DNA from: Thermoplasmatota archaeon
GTDB lineage: Archaea; Thermoplasmatota; E2; DHVEG-1; B18-G2
Direction of reading: 5' to 3'
Length of the DNA stretch: 64,000 nt
NCBI GenBank assembly: GCA_029259115.1
Contig: JAPDJO010000028.1
Location: forward strand, 18,593 to 82,592
The notes under the pieces are model-generated. The model saw only the letters and a list, made by a program, of their open reading frames with translations. It was not told the DNA's origin and ran no database searches. The position numbers and the translations under genes were made by a program. Below, piece by piece: positions 34,988-44,710 of the stretch; the stretch's first letter is position 1; the number at the start of each line of letters is the position of its first letter.

Positions 34988-37137
34988 TCTAAACTCACCA
35001 TCTTATTATCTATTTCTCCGATTTGCTTCTTTATAGATAGTGCTATCTTTTTACCTATCGAAGGTATAGATGCTAGCCTCTCTAAAGGTACTCCTCTTAA
35101 AGAGTTTATTGTTTTGAATCCTGCTTTATAAAGGGCTCTCGCTCTCACTCTACCTATGCCTCTCAATTTAACTAGATCGAGGAGCTCTTTTTTACAACCA
35201 TATTTAACCCTCAGCAGAAGATTATTGAGATCTCTAACTAGATCAAATCTGTATATTCTCGCTAATTCTCTCATTGAATAGAGAAGCCACTCAGCTGTTT
35301 CTATTATATTTCTTATATCTCCAGGTCCGACTCCATATCTAGAACATATCTCTGCTTCAGGGACCTCTTCTATCCAATCTTGTAATAGATGGGCTGTCTT
35401 CAAACTAGATAGAAATATCTCATAATCATCACTATAAATGGGAGGTATATTTACAAGTATGTGTTTCTTTATCATTTCTAATCTTTCTTCTATCCATACA
35501 TCGTCTCCTCTTAGATACAAAGATTTCATGTCAGGGGTATAGCATATAGCTTGAAGATAAGATATTTCTGGCTCTCCATCTGGAGATGCTCTCTCTATGG
35601 CTCTCTTGATATGCAGAGCTGTAAGAGGATCGAGATAGAGTTTGGAAGTCTTTTCTCCAAGTAATGTAGCTTTCAATCTTCCATCAAAATCCTCTATGAA
35701 ATTGTTATCTTCTAAAAATCTCAAAACATCCTCGACAACATCTTCAAGCAAGCTTATATCAGACTGATAAGCATAGAATGTCGATGAAAAGAAATCAAAT
35801 AAACTTTCTCTATCCGGCGTAAAACCTGATGCAATAGATGATAACACATGAAATCTAAGCATAGGCTCTGATCCAAGTTTTGAATACACCGGTTCAGGCT
35901 CTCCAAATATATAATTATCTATTATCCTCTTCCTTTGCTCTTTATCCTTCGCTATAGTTATTGCCTCTCCTTCTTTATCATACCTCGGTCTCCCGGCTCT
36001 TCCTGCCTGCTGCTTATATTCTAGAACAGGTATCGGATACATACCTATACCAAACTCATACCTCCACAGATCCCTAATTATCACTCTCCTTGCCGGAATG
36101 TTAACACCAGCAGCAAGTGTTGGCGTAGCAACTATGCATTTTATCAACCTCTCCCTAAATGCGTTTTCAATGATCTTTCTACTCTCGCTAGATAATCCAG
36201 CGTGATGAAAGGCTGTTCCATCTCCAACGCAGTTTGAGAGATCTTGATCTAGGGATGTCGTCTCTTCTGGCATGGAAAGGATCTCCTCAGATAATCCCTT
36301 TAGTCTTTCCACCTCTTCCTCTTTCAAGTGTTTTTTTACTATCGATCTTAGCTTCTTTGCAAGACTTGCACTTGATTTCCTTGTATTTACAAAGATTAAA
36401 ACTTGCCCTCCATCCTCTAGGCAATCGCTAACGAGAGCAGATATCGGATCTGGCTTTGTACCTACATCTTTCACTGAGCCATCAGAAAACTCGATCACTC
36501 CTCTGTAATAAACACCTTCCTTTAACTTGACTGGTCTCCACTCAGACTTTATAAGCCTAGCATTAAGCCATCCCGCAATGTCCTCTGCATTTCTTATTGT
36601 AGCTGATAAAGCAATAACCTGCATATTTGGGTTTATCTTTTTTAGTCTGGAGATTACAACTTCTAAAGTCGGACCTCTTCCAGGATCATTGAGCAAGTGA
36701 ATCTCATCTGCAACAACTATAGATATACTCGATAACCATCTCGAGCCATGTCTTATCAGAGAATCTGCTTTCTCTGAGGTACACACTATTATGTCATACC
36801 TAGCTAATTTAGGGTCTGATCTCGTTAGGTCTCCCGTAGATATAGCTACCTTCAGGCCTAACTTTCTAAACTTAAGAAGATCCTCATACTTCTCTCGAGC
36901 TAAAGCTTTCAGAGGGACTATATACAGAGCTTTGCCTCCTTCTTTTAACAATTTATTAACTATCCCGAGATAAGCAACCAAGCTTTTACCGCCAGCCGTA
37001 GGTACAGACAAAACAAGATCCTCTCCAGCTAAAGCAAGAGGTATTGCCTCTTTCTGAGGAGGATATAAACTATCTATACCATCTTCTCTTAGGATCTCTA
37101 TAACTCTTCTATCTAGGTCACTAAGTTCTCGATCCAT
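34984..37137 (-). CDS. hel308: Hel308 superfamily 2 DNA helicase
   Basis: This 717-aa helicase has the Q motif LYPPQKEAIPLAL, Walker A TAGGKS at 47-52, DEIH at 144-147, SATIRN (motif III), TPTLAAGVNIPARRVI and QQAGRAGRPRYD (motif VI). It has the Hel308-type ratchet domain and C-terminal helix-hairpin-helix motifs (LRGIGRVRARALYKAGF, IPSIGKKIALSI). Hel308 unwinds stalled forks with 3'-5' polarity. It is the first gene of the hel308-cgi121-tRNA-Arg unit. The start at 37137 fits the family N terminus. Confidence 0.95.
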   Translation of the reverse strand: MDRELSDLDRRVIEILREDGIDSLYPPQKEAIPLALAGEDLVLSVPTAGGKSLVAYLGIVNKLLKEGGKALYIVPLKALAREKYEDLLKFRKLGLKVAISTGDLTRSDPKLARYDIIVCTSEKADSLIRHGSRWLSSISIVVADEIHLLNDPGRGPTLEVVISRLKKINPNMQVIALSATIRNAEDIAGWLNARLIKSEWRPVKLKEGVYYRGVIEFSDGSVKDVGTKPDPISALVSDCLEDGGQVLIFVNTRKSSASLAKKLRSIVKKHLKEEEVERLKGLSEEILSMPEETTSLDQDLSNCVGDGTAFHHAGLSSESRKIIENAFRERLIKCIVATPTLAAGVNIPARRVIIRDLWRYEFGIGMYPIPVLEYKQQAGRAGRPRYDKEGEAITIAKDKEQRKRIIDNYIFGEPEPVYSKLGSEPMLRFHVLSSIASGFTPDRESLFDFFSSTFYAYQSDISLLEDVVEDVLRFLEDNNFIEDFDGRLKATLLGEKTSKLYLDPLTALHIKRAIERASPDGEPEISYLQAICYTPDMKSLYLRGDDVWIEERLEMIKKHILVNIPPIYSDDYEIFLSSLKTAHLLQDWIEEVPEAEICSRYGVGPGDIRNIIETAEWLLYSMRELARIYRFDLVRDLNNLLLRVKYGCKKELLDLVKLRGIGRVRARALYKAGFKTINSLRGVPLERLASIPSIGKKIALSIKKQIGEIDNKMVSLE

Positions 37138-37207
37138 CTTTCAGTAAGCTTAAAGATGCAATCTAATGAAAAACCTTATGCATACCTTTTCTATTTACAT
37201 CTTTGCT

Positions 37208-37522
37208 ATGGGGCGTAGACAGACTCTGATGGAGAAGTTTAGGCAGCAGATGAAGGCATACAAGAAGAAAAAGATGAAAGTAGATAATACTCCTTATCTA
37301 CCACCAGATGGAGTGGTTTATATTATGGATTCCCTAAACCCAGAGAAACCAATAAGAGCTGTTGTACTTAAAACAAAGGTTAAACAGAGGAGGAAAATTA
37401 TAGAGAGTATAGCATGTCCAGTCTGCGGAAATCCGATGGAATGGGACGATAAGTGGGAAGGTTTTGTATGCGAAAAGCATGGAAAAAGAGCGATTTATGA
37501 GATAGTCCAACCAAAAAGTTAA
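37208..37522 (+). CDS. Small zinc-binding protein, function unknown
   Basis: A 104-aa basic protein starting MGRRQTLMEKF. The first 30 residues are strongly basic (KAYKKKKMK). The C-terminal half has CPVCGNPMEW and CEKHG, consistent with one zinc site. A TTATGCATA element near 37184-37192 is about 25 nt before ATG 37208, so I prefer this start over an in-frame ATG at 37166. It lies just before the EF-Tu-like and aIF5A genes and may be translation-linked (inference). Confidence 0.75.
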   Translation: MGRRQTLMEKFRQQMKAYKKKKMKVDNTPYLPPDGVVYIMDSLNPEKPIRAVVLKTKVKQRRKIIESIACPVCGNPMEWDDKWEGFVCEKHGKRAIYEIVQPKS

Positions 37523-37558
37523 ACTAAGGGATAGAAGATTAAGCCCTAGGTGAATCTC

Positions 37559-37819
37559 ATGGTCGAAGAAAAGGTTGGAGTTGTTGAGCATTTTTTCACA
37601 AAGATAAGCGTTGCAGCGATAAAGATAACAGATGGAGAGCTGAAGATAGGGGATACTATCCATATAGTAGGAGCAACTACCGATTTTAAACAGAAAGTAG
37701 AGAGTATGCAGATAAATAAGCAGCCCGTAGAGATCGCAAAACCTGGAGATGAAGTCGGGATAAAAGTCATAGATAGAGTTAGAGAGAATGATGTAGTCTA
37801 TAAGGTTGTAGGTGAGTAA
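37559..37819 (+). CDS. EF-Tu domain-2-like beta-barrel protein
   Basis: An 86-aa protein that looks like a free-standing translation-factor domain 2. [29 protein letters not shown], and the strand pair [24 protein letters not shown] match the EF-Tu/EF1A domain 2 strands. It lacks the G domain. Such small translation elongation factor-like proteins occur in archaea, with unknown role. ATG 37559 has AGGTGA upstream. An in-frame GTG at 37550 is possible but less likely. It is next to aIF5A, with a 1-nt gap. Confidence 0.8.
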   Translation: MVEEKVGVVEHFFTKISVAAIKITDGELKIGDTIHIVGATTDFKQKVESMQINKQPVEIAKPGDEVGIKVIDRVRENDVVYKVVGE

Positions 37820-37820
37820 G

Positions 37821-38204
37821 ATGAAAGAGGTAGCAGAGGTTAGAGAGCTCAGAGTGAATAGATATATAATCATAGACAACGAGCCTTGTAAAATAGTCAG
37901 CATAACAACTTCCAAGCCTGGAAAACACGGGGATGCAAAGGCAAGGATAGAAGCGATAGGAGTCTTTGACAACCAGAAGAGAAGCGTGGTATATCCTGTC
38001 AAACACAAGGTTCAAATACCAATAATAGACAAAAGAGTTGCTCAGGTTATATCCGTCTCTGGAGACGTTGCTCAACTTATGGATATGGAAACTTATGAGA
38101 CTTTCGAGTTGGAGATACCAGAAGAGTTCAAAGGGAAATTAGAGGTCGGAAAAGAAATACAATATATAGAGGCTTTAGGAAAAAGAAAGATAATGAGAGC
38201 TTAA
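37821..38204 (+). CDS. eif5a: Translation initiation factor aIF5A
   Basis: A 127-aa protein. The hypusination loop [13 protein letters not shown] has the modified Lys at residue 35, the N-terminal SH3-like barrel precedes it, and the C-terminal OB fold contains [21 protein letters not shown]. aIF5A promotes translation of difficult peptide bonds. The start at ATG 37821 follows GGTGA by 5 nt. It forms an operon with the EF-Tu-like gene. Its stop overlaps the convergent 1324-aa gene by 4 bp. Confidence 0.96.
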   Translation: MKEVAEVRELRVNRYIIIDNEPCKIVSITTSKPGKHGDAKARIEAIGVFDNQKRSVVYPVKHKVQIPIIDKRVAQVISVSGDVAQLMDMETYETFELEIPEEFKGKLEVGKEIQYIEALGKRKIMRA

Positions 38205-41200
38205 CTGCTCTCTTCTTTTTCTAGTTTGAAGTTTAGCTTTTTCGATTTTCCTGGTTTTATTATAACGTTGTACTCTGTAACACATGTATAGCCCTCTGCA
38301 CTTGCTGTCACTGTATAATTGCCAGGTGGAAGTTCCATAGAATACTTACCTCTAAATGATGTATTTACTGAGAAATGTTCTCCAGTATCGTTGTTTACTG
38401 CTTCTACCGTCGCACCCCTTATACCTCTAAATAGGAGTTTTGATTTTTTCAATACTCTTCCATATAGTGTTCCCATTCTATCTAGACCAACGTTTTTCTT
38501 TGTTACCTCACTTGCATTTACCGTAACCTCTACGATCTTTGTCACATATCCTTTCTTCTCAAATTTGAGATGGTATGTGCCGGGTGCAAGTTTTATGCAA
38601 TACTTACCTTTCGATAAGATTCTCTTGGTCGTATATGTTTCGTTTGTTTCAATAACCGTTATCTTTACCCCGCCTATACCCTTTTTCAAAAGTGTACCGC
38701 TATCATATACCTTTCCCTTGACTACCCCTGTTTCTTCAGTCTTGTTTCTCTTGAGAGCCAAATTGAATATAAGGACATCCATGGAGGCATTTGCGGTTCT
38801 TGTTGGAAGACCATCGAAATCATCGTAAGCTATAACCTCTATGTGATGTTTGCAGAATGCTCTCTCGTTCCAAGTGTAGTTGAAGGGTTCCTCATCAACA
38901 ATTCCTTTACTTTCATCGTCGATTATAAACTCTACAGATGTCTCTCCATACGCATTTTCAATATCTGCACTTATTGTGATTGGACCTATGATTATTGTTA
39001 GATTGAATGGTATGGAGATGATCTTTCTGTCTTTGAAGTAAATTGCACCTACTTCTGGTTTTGTGATATTGACTTTAAGTTTCTCCAGCGGATGTATTGT
39101 GACATACTTATGCGTAGTCACATCATTACCCTTGCTATCCACAACAGTAAGCGTTACTTCGAAGGTTTCAGCAGACAAATAGGTGTGCGTTACCTGAGTG
39201 CCCTCAGCTGTGTATCCATCTCCGAAGTCCCATGAGAGCGTGTATGGTGGATAACCCCCACTTATATTTCCTTTGAATGTTAACTCTTCCCCAACCATTC
39301 CTTCTGTTGGCCCATCAATCTCTGCAGAAAGAGGTTCCGGTAGTATAATCTTACACCTTGCGTCTGCCTGCTCGGGTGCTGTTTCGATATTTCCAGCGTT
39401 ATCAACAGCTACTGAGTAGAATTCATAGTATCCGCTATTCGATGTACTGAATGACCATTCTCCCTCTTTCCAATCTGTCCATGTCTCATTATCAGCGGAA
39501 TATCTATAGTAGAGCTTAACTTCCGCAATTCCACTTCTATCATCTGACGCTGCATAGCTCAAAACTATTGGCACCTCGTCTCTCTCGTATGGCACAATTG
39601 GATCTACCGTTGACTCTGGTGGAACAGTATCTATAACTGCTGATGCCTCTTCTGCATAGGCCTTATCCTCTCTATTGCCAACCGCATCATACGCTATGGA
39701 ACAGAATTTATAGTCTCCGTCCGCTCCAAAGAATTCCCAGGACCATCCATCGCTTCCATCTGTATCACCTCCGAAGAGCTGCCACTCTGACCAGTTTTCG
39801 CCATCTGTACTGTGCGAGTAATAAAGCTCCACCCTTGCAACATAGGTTTCATCATCACTTGCTGTTGCTGTAATTGTGAATGGACTATTGTGCCAGTATG
39901 GATCTATTTCATTTACATGAGACCTAGGCGGATATCCATCGTTCCTTATGCAGAATCTTGCGCTATCATTGCGTTCTATCTCTTGACAACCTACATAATA
40001 TATGAGATAGGCTGTATTATTATAGCATCCATAACAGTTAACTCCTGTGAATCTTACGGTAAATTCTATGTAGAATTTTTCACCTGCCTTGACACTGATA
40101 TAACTCCACACCAATTCATTTTCATTTATCGTAGGTTCGGGTGTTCCAGATACGAATTCAAGATTATCTATAAGTGGATCCACAACAGTTATATCACTGA
40201 CATCTCTCTCTCCGACATTATCTATAGTTATATTGAATGTTATCTCATCTCCATAGAATACATAAGCAGAGTCTTCCCATTCTCCAGTTCCAGGATCTCT
40301 TATTTTCTTTTCAATCTGTACATCTGGACATGGAATCTCTATCGTGGCATTGTCGCTTCCTTCCAGATGCATTCCACTGCACTCATCCCCAGTAACTATG
40401 ACAACATTTTCGAAGATTCCACAGTCGGCATCTTCATTCACAGTTGCGTTAAAGTACAAGGTGAGTGTACCACCATCTGGTATTCTGAATATGTCATCAA
40501 GATTCCATGTTAGTGTATGGCCAGATATAGTCGGTTCGATATCTCCAGTATAGTACTCGTCCCAATCACTCCAGTCTCCTTCAAATGAGGTTGAATTCTC
40601 GATATAAGTGAGCACTGATGGGAGTTCATCTACAATCGTTATATTATGGAACACATAGTTTAATGGATCAAGTGGATTGCCATGATAAGTTATATCGATA
40701 CGGAACTCAACGATACCTCCAGAAGTTTTTACCTTATCACTCCATTCTCCTCTTGGACAGAACTTCCTGACTCTCTTGTTAACTTCTATATAGGGTTCAT
40801 AGAGTGTTATGTTAACGCTGTCGGTAGCATTTACTCCTTGATCGGCCGTTGCTTTTACAACGTTCTTTCCTGTTCCGCCAGATAAAGGCGTAGCAGAGAA
40901 TGTTATTACGAGAGAGAAGTTCTTTGGAAGGTCGTCGCTCCAGTTTATGTATGAATCGTTTGCGTAAGTTGGTGCAATGTTGCTATCATGATTGTATTTC
41001 AAGAACGGAGGTAAGAAGTCCTCAAGAACACCTGTCAGGTCTATATCTCCGGTGTTTGTGAGATTTATCTTGAAGTATATCTTGTTGTCACCATTTATTA
41101 TGTGAGGCAAATATTCCTCTAAACTCTTTGTCCAATTTTCTCCATCTAGAGACACCCATTTCTGCAGAGATATATTTGGATGACATATAGCATCTACTTC

Positions 41201-42175
41201 TGCTGTATCGTTTACAGCAAGTGTATCACAACCATGCTTTGCAGTTACATTTACTAAGTTTTCAAAAGTTCCACATTCATCAACAGTAGCGTTGAAAACT
41301 ATCTCCATTGGAAAATCGCTATATGATAGGTCATTAAAGTACCATATAAGTTGATTTCCAGATTGCTCTGATACCTCTGGATCTGCGGTTCCGTCAACAT
41401 AGCTTAGTCCGGATGGTAGTGTGTCAACTACTGTAACATTATCGAATCCTGTACCTCCTGTATTCGTAACGATTATCTTGAATGTAATCTCGCTACCTAT
41501 GGATGTCTCAACAGAGTTACTATACTCTCCGCAACCGACTTTTACAAGCTTTTCAACTTCGATTCCTGGCGTAGGTTGCGGAACAGTCACATTAGCGATG
41601 GCTTCGCCATGAACATCTTTCCCACTACAGTGATACGCATCTATGGTAACCCTGTTCGTGAGATTTCCATATCCGGTAACATTGGCCTCAAAATCTATGT
41701 AGAGATGACCGGTTTCCTCTATGAATATACAAATACTATCCGGACTATTATCAAAATAGAGATCCCAAGTTAAGTTGTTCCCATCGATAGCTGGATCTTC
41801 CGTTACATTACCTGTGATATAAATTGGCTCACCGGACATATTTTTCACGATAGAAATATTGTCGCCATGTATTATTGTGCTCCCCTTGACATACTCCATA
41901 CCATCAGGGAGTTTGTCTTTTATAAGGATTCCATATATGCTTGTTTCATTTGGTAAATTCTGTTCAGGATGATATATAGATATCCTAAACTTAACAGTGT
42001 CTCCAATATGTGCGGTTATTTCATCTACCCATTCGCTGCCATTCCATACCTTTTTATCTACCTGCATCTTCGTTGAATCTGAATTGTGGAGATTTAATGG
42101 TTTTACTATTGTAGTGAAGTTTGCAGCTATCAGTATTCCTACTAACAAAACTATTGTACCTACGCTTCTTCTCAT
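38201..42175 (-). CDS. Large adhesin-like surface protein with DUF11-like, Ig, PKD and regulatory-like repeats
   Basis: This 1324-aa protein has a signal peptide at about 1-27. The first about 740 residues contain five or six repeats of the DUF11 type (for example [25 protein letters not shown]). Two Ig-like repeats follow ([12 protein letters not shown]... and [12 protein letters not shown]), then a PKD domain at about 955-1035 ([22 protein letters not shown]). The final 180 residues have two carboxypeptidase-regulatory-like modules ([29 protein letters not shown]). It has many N-glycosylation sequons and no C-terminal transmembrane helix. It is a probable S-layer or adhesin-type component. 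Confidence 0.85.
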   Translation of the reverse strand: MRRSVGTIVLLVGILIAANFTTIVKPLNLHNSDSTKMQVDKKVWNGSEWVDEITAHIGDTVKFRISIYHPEQNLPNETSIYGILIKDKLPDGMEYVKGSTIIHGDNISIVKNMSGEPIYITGNVTEDPAIDGNNLTWDLYFDNSPDSICIFIEETGHLYIDFEANVTGYGNLTNRVTIDAYHCSGKDVHGEAIANVTVPQPTPGIEVEKLVKVGCGEYSNSVETSIGSEITFKIIVTNTGGTGFDNVTVVDTLPSGLSYVDGTADPEVSEQSGNQLIWYFNDLSYSDFPMEIVFNATVDECGTFENLVNVTAKHGCDTLAVNDTAEVDAICHPNISLQKWVSLDGENWTKSLEEYLPHIINGDNKIYFKINLTNTGDIDLTGVLEDFLPPFLKYNHDSNIAPTYANDSYINWSDDLPKNFSLVITFSATPLSGGTGKNVVKATADQGVNATDSVNITLYEPYIEVNKRVRKFCPRGEWSDKVKTSGGIVEFRIDITYHGNPLDPLNYVFHNITIVDELPSVLTYIENSTSFEGDWSDWDEYYTGDIEPTISGHTLTWNLDDIFRIPDGGTLTLYFNATVNEDADCGIFENVVIVTGDECSGMHLEGSDNATIEIPCPDVQIEKKIRDPGTGEWEDSAYVFYGDEITFNITIDNVGERDVSDITVVDPLIDNLEFVSGTPEPTINENELVWSYISVKAGEKFYIEFTVRFTGVNCYGCYNNTAYLIYYVGCQEIERNDSARFCIRNDGYPPRSHVNEIDPYWHNSPFTITATASDDETYVARVELYYSHSTDGENWSEWQLFGGDTDGSDGWSWEFFGADGDYKFCSIAYDAVGNREDKAYAEEASAVIDTVPPESTVDPIVPYERDEVPIVLSYAASDDRSGIAEVKLYYRYSADNETWTDWKEGEWSFSTSNSGYYEFYSVAVDNAGNIETAPEQADARCKIILPEPLSAEIDGPTEGMVGEELTFKGNISGGYPPYTLSWDFGDGYTAEGTQVTHTYLSAETFEVTLTVVDSKGNDVTTHKYVTIHPLEKLKVNITKPEVGAIYFKDRKIISIPFNLTIIIGPITISADIENAYGETSVEFIIDDESKGIVDEEPFNYTWNERAFCKHHIEVIAYDDFDGLPTRTANASMDVLIFNLALKRNKTEETGVVKGKVYDSGTLLKKGIGGVKITVIETNETYTTKRILSKGKYCIKLAPGTYHLKFEKKGYVTKIVEVTVNASEVTKKNVGLDRMGTLYGRVLKKSKLLFRGIRGATVEAVNNDTGEHFSVNTSFRGKYSMELPPGNYTVTASAEGYTCVTEYNVIIKPGKSKKLNFKLEKEESS

Positions 42176-42257
42176 ACCGCATTACCTCCAAACCTTTCTA
42201 ACAACATTATCTTCTAACAGTATTTTAATTTATCGGTATATATATTTTTCTGTACAA

Positions 42258-42650
42258 TCATTGATTATGTTTGCGCTCCAAAATTCTATCTATCCTTGCC
42301 TTCAACTCCTCTATTTCAAAAGGTTTTTCAATAAAATCTTCTCCAAGAAAGCTGCCTATCTCTTTTGCCTTTTGATCGGTTCTAGCTGTCAGAAAGATTA
42401 TGGGTATATCTTTCCACTCTATTCTCTCTTTAATTCTGTTATATACTTCCCAGCCACTCATTTTAGGGAGCATTATGTCCAACACAATCAAATCAGGTTT
42501 TATCTTTTCTCTTATGAGTAATCTCAAACAGTCCTCTCCACTCTCCACAGGTATAACCTCAATATCGCTGTCTAGGGCTTTTAAACCTTCTTTTATTGAT
42601 GTAAGTATATCTGGATTATCATCAACCACCAATATTCTCTTCTTCCTCAT
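42258..42650 (-). CDS. Single-domain response regulator
   Basis: A 130-aa receiver domain: acidic pair VVDDNPD, phospho-acceptor Asp58 in LIVLDIMLPKMSGW, Thr in FLTAR and Lys in EKPFEIEE. There is no output domain, so it probably acts through protein contacts. The ATG at 42650 is preferred; another lies 9 nt earlier. It overlaps the upstream histidine kinase by 29 bp, so the two are a pair. Confidence 0.92.
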   Translation of the reverse strand: MRKKRILVVDDNPDILTSIKEGLKALDSDIEVIPVESGEDCLRLLIREKIKPDLIVLDIMLPKMSGWEVYNRIKERIEWKDIPIIFLTARTDQKAKEIGSFLGEDFIEKPFEIEELKARIDRILERKHNQ

Positions 42651-44421
42651 TATTATCACCTATAGGTAATGTAAAATATATACTTGTACCTTTCCCCAAT
42701 CCCTCACTCTCAGCCCATATCCTACCCCCATGCTTTTCGACTATCCTTTTGCATATAGTTAGACCAAGACCTGAGCTTTCAACGTTATGCCTTGATTCAT
42801 CTACCTTATAGAACTCATCGAATATCCTATATTTTTGATCACCCTCAAGACCCATTCCATTATCCTTTACTTCTATTATTACCTCGTTACCATTTGGTTT
42901 AGCAAGGAATTCTATTTTTCCGCCTTCCGGCGTGTACTTGATTGAATTGGAAATCAGGTTTGTAAAAACTTCCTTTAATCTGAGTCTATCAGCTTTTACA
43001 AAAATATCTTTATCTACTCTGTTTATAGATTTTATATTTTTTTTCTTTATAATGTGTTCATTGTCCCTTATGCTCTCATCAACAATGTCACTGAGTCTTA
43101 CATCTTTGATACTAAATTTCACATTTGGCATGTTAAGTTTCGCTAGATTTAAGGTATCAACGACCAAGTTCTTCATATACCTTGCATTTCTTAGAGATAT
43201 ATCGATCAATCTTTTAGTGTCTTCATCATGTACTCTTTCTCTTACAAGGGGTAGAAGTGAGAGTATGGGGGTTAGTGGCGTTTTAAGATCGTGGCCAAGT
43301 TGACTGATAAATTCATCCTTTTGCTTCAGGAGTTCCTCGATTTCCTCTGTTCTTCTTTTTACTTCCTTTTCCAGATTCTTGTTGAGTCTTTTTAGCTCCA
43401 TCTCATAACTCTTAATATCAGTAACATCTCTGATAACCATCATTTTTCCTATTTTCTCTCCCTTCCTATCCCGAAGTGTAGTTGTACTAACCTCATAGAA
43501 TCGGTTTGATTTTTTGCACGTCTTTCTACCATCTTCCTTATACAGAAAGTCAAGGATCTTACCACAATCAACAAGAATCTCAAAAGCTTTCTTTCCAATA
43601 GCTTCGTCTCTTTTTAGTGACAGTAGTTTTTCGGCAGATCTATTGAGATCTATGACCCTATTTTCCTCGTCAAAAACGATTACTGCATCTCTCATTCCCT
43701 CTATTATCTCATTTCTTGCAATTGGAATGATATGCATCAGTTTTAACCTATATATACCCAAGAATAGGAGAAATACAGATATAGAAAAAGATATTGGAGT
43801 GAAGTCGAATGTGAACACTCTAGATAAATATATTATATTCGATATTATTGGAATGATTGCAGCAGATGCCAATAAAACAGCTTTCTTTCTATGTATTTCG
43901 GGATAAAAGAAGGACTCTTGGAGCAAGGATAGACTGCCCGCTATAAAGATGATGTAGGAATAAATCGCATGAATCCAGAACCAATAACCATAGCTGGGAG
44001 TTAGAATCTCTAGATCTCCTATCTTGGAGAATTTTATACTCTGCCATATAAGGTGATGAAATTCATTTGTGAATACAAGTAACAAAGTTATTATCGGAAT
44101 CAAGAAGAATAGGATCACAAAGAACGGTTTTAGGTTCCTTTTAAACTTTCTCGTGTATGTAAATGAGAATAAAAACCAGAAGACCGGTAAAATAACAATA
44201 CCAATGTACTCTATCTTAGCTGCAAGTATTTTCAGATTGCAATCTGGTAAGGTCATCTCAAATAAATATCCGAGAGACCATATAGAAATGGAAATCAAGA
44301 TGAGAAAAAAGTATATTGTTGGTCTATCTTTTTTGCGGCGCCATATGACATAGAGTATCGATATAGTGAATAGGAAGCCCATTGATGTAGAGGCTATAGA
44401 TATAACATCTGTTGCGAGCAT
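42622..44421 (-). CDS. 7TM-PAS histidine kinase
   Basis: This 599-aa kinase has seven transmembrane helices in residues about 5-227 (histidine kinase N-terminal 7TM type). A PAS domain follows at about 238-338, then a coiled coil (EMELKRLNKNLEKEVKRRTEE). The HisKA motif QLGHDLKTPLTP has phospho-His at 377, and the ATPase part has NLISNSIKYTP, DNGMGL and GLGLTI boxes. It senses a membrane or extracytoplasmic cue of unknown nature. The ATG is preceded by GGAGGGG. Its partner regulator lies immediately downstream. Confidence 0.93.
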   Translation of the reverse strand: MLATDVISIASTSMGFLFTISILYVIWRRKKDRPTIYFFLILISISIWSLGYLFEMTLPDCNLKILAAKIEYIGIVILPVFWFLFSFTYTRKFKRNLKPFFVILFFLIPIITLLLVFTNEFHHLIWQSIKFSKIGDLEILTPSYGYWFWIHAIYSYIIFIAGSLSLLQESFFYPEIHRKKAVLLASAAIIPIISNIIYLSRVFTFDFTPISFSISVFLLFLGIYRLKLMHIIPIARNEIIEGMRDAVIVFDEENRVIDLNRSAEKLLSLKRDEAIGKKAFEILVDCGKILDFLYKEDGRKTCKKSNRFYEVSTTTLRDRKGEKIGKMMVIRDVTDIKSYEMELKRLNKNLEKEVKRRTEEIEELLKQKDEFISQLGHDLKTPLTPILSLLPLVRERVHDEDTKRLIDISLRNARYMKNLVVDTLNLAKLNMPNVKFSIKDVRLSDIVDESIRDNEHIIKKKNIKSINRVDKDIFVKADRLRLKEVFTNLISNSIKYTPEGGKIEFLAKPNGNEVIIEVKDNGMGLEGDQKYRIFDEFYKVDESRHNVESSGLGLTICKRIVEKHGGRIWAESEGLGKGTSIYFTLPIGDNNEEEENIGG

Positions 44422-44476
44422 ACCCCTCCACGTGAAGAGTGCATCCCAAAAGTGAATGCCTTAAGAATTTAAAAAA

Positions 44477-44605
44477 TTAACTTACATAATAAGAGAGCCA
44501 TTCCTCCTCTTCAAATCCTGTCTCTTCCTTTACCTCTTCAACTTTTTCTTCTGCATTCTCTTCGCTACTTTTTTCAAATAGTTTTCGTAGTCTTTCAAAT
44601 ACCAT
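44477..44605 (-). CDS. Small acidic protein (42 aa)
   Basis: A minus-strand ATG at 44605 encodes MVFERLRKLFEKSS, then a Glu/Lys-rich helical stretch and a C-terminal GFEEEEWLSYYVS tail. The AT-rich TATA-like TATTATTTATT about 25 nt upstream supports expression. Codon usage (AGA, GAA, AAA) matches the host genes. An N-terminal amphipathic helix and acidic body suggest a protein-binding or DNA-mimic role, but this is speculation. It lies alone between the kinase and leuS. Confidence 0.6.
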   Translation of the reverse strand: MVFERLRKLFEKSSEENAEEKVEEVKEETGFEEEEWLSYYVS

Positions 44606-44679
44606 TCATTGAATATTATGAAATAAATAATATATTAATTTTGTCAATTTTTGACTCGCCTTTCAGCTTTACAAAACCA

Positions 44680-44689
44680 TTATATAAAA
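44680..44689 (+). promoter_or_regulatory. TATA box of leuS
   Basis: TTATATAAAA at 44680-44689 lies about 27 nt before the ATG at 44711. A GGTGA motif just precedes the ATG. Confidence 0.55.
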
Positions 44690-44710
44690 ATTTTCCATAT
44701 CTGGTGAGAG

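Noticed and set aside
37334..38008. 224-aa minus-strand open frame
   Set aside because: Antisense to the zinc protein, EF-Tu-like and aIF5A genes.
39812..40513. 233-aa plus-strand open frame
   Set aside because: It is fully antisense to the 1324-aa surface protein, whose modules and signal peptide are clear; the frame is rich in Ile, Tyr, Cys and Ser as typical for shadows.
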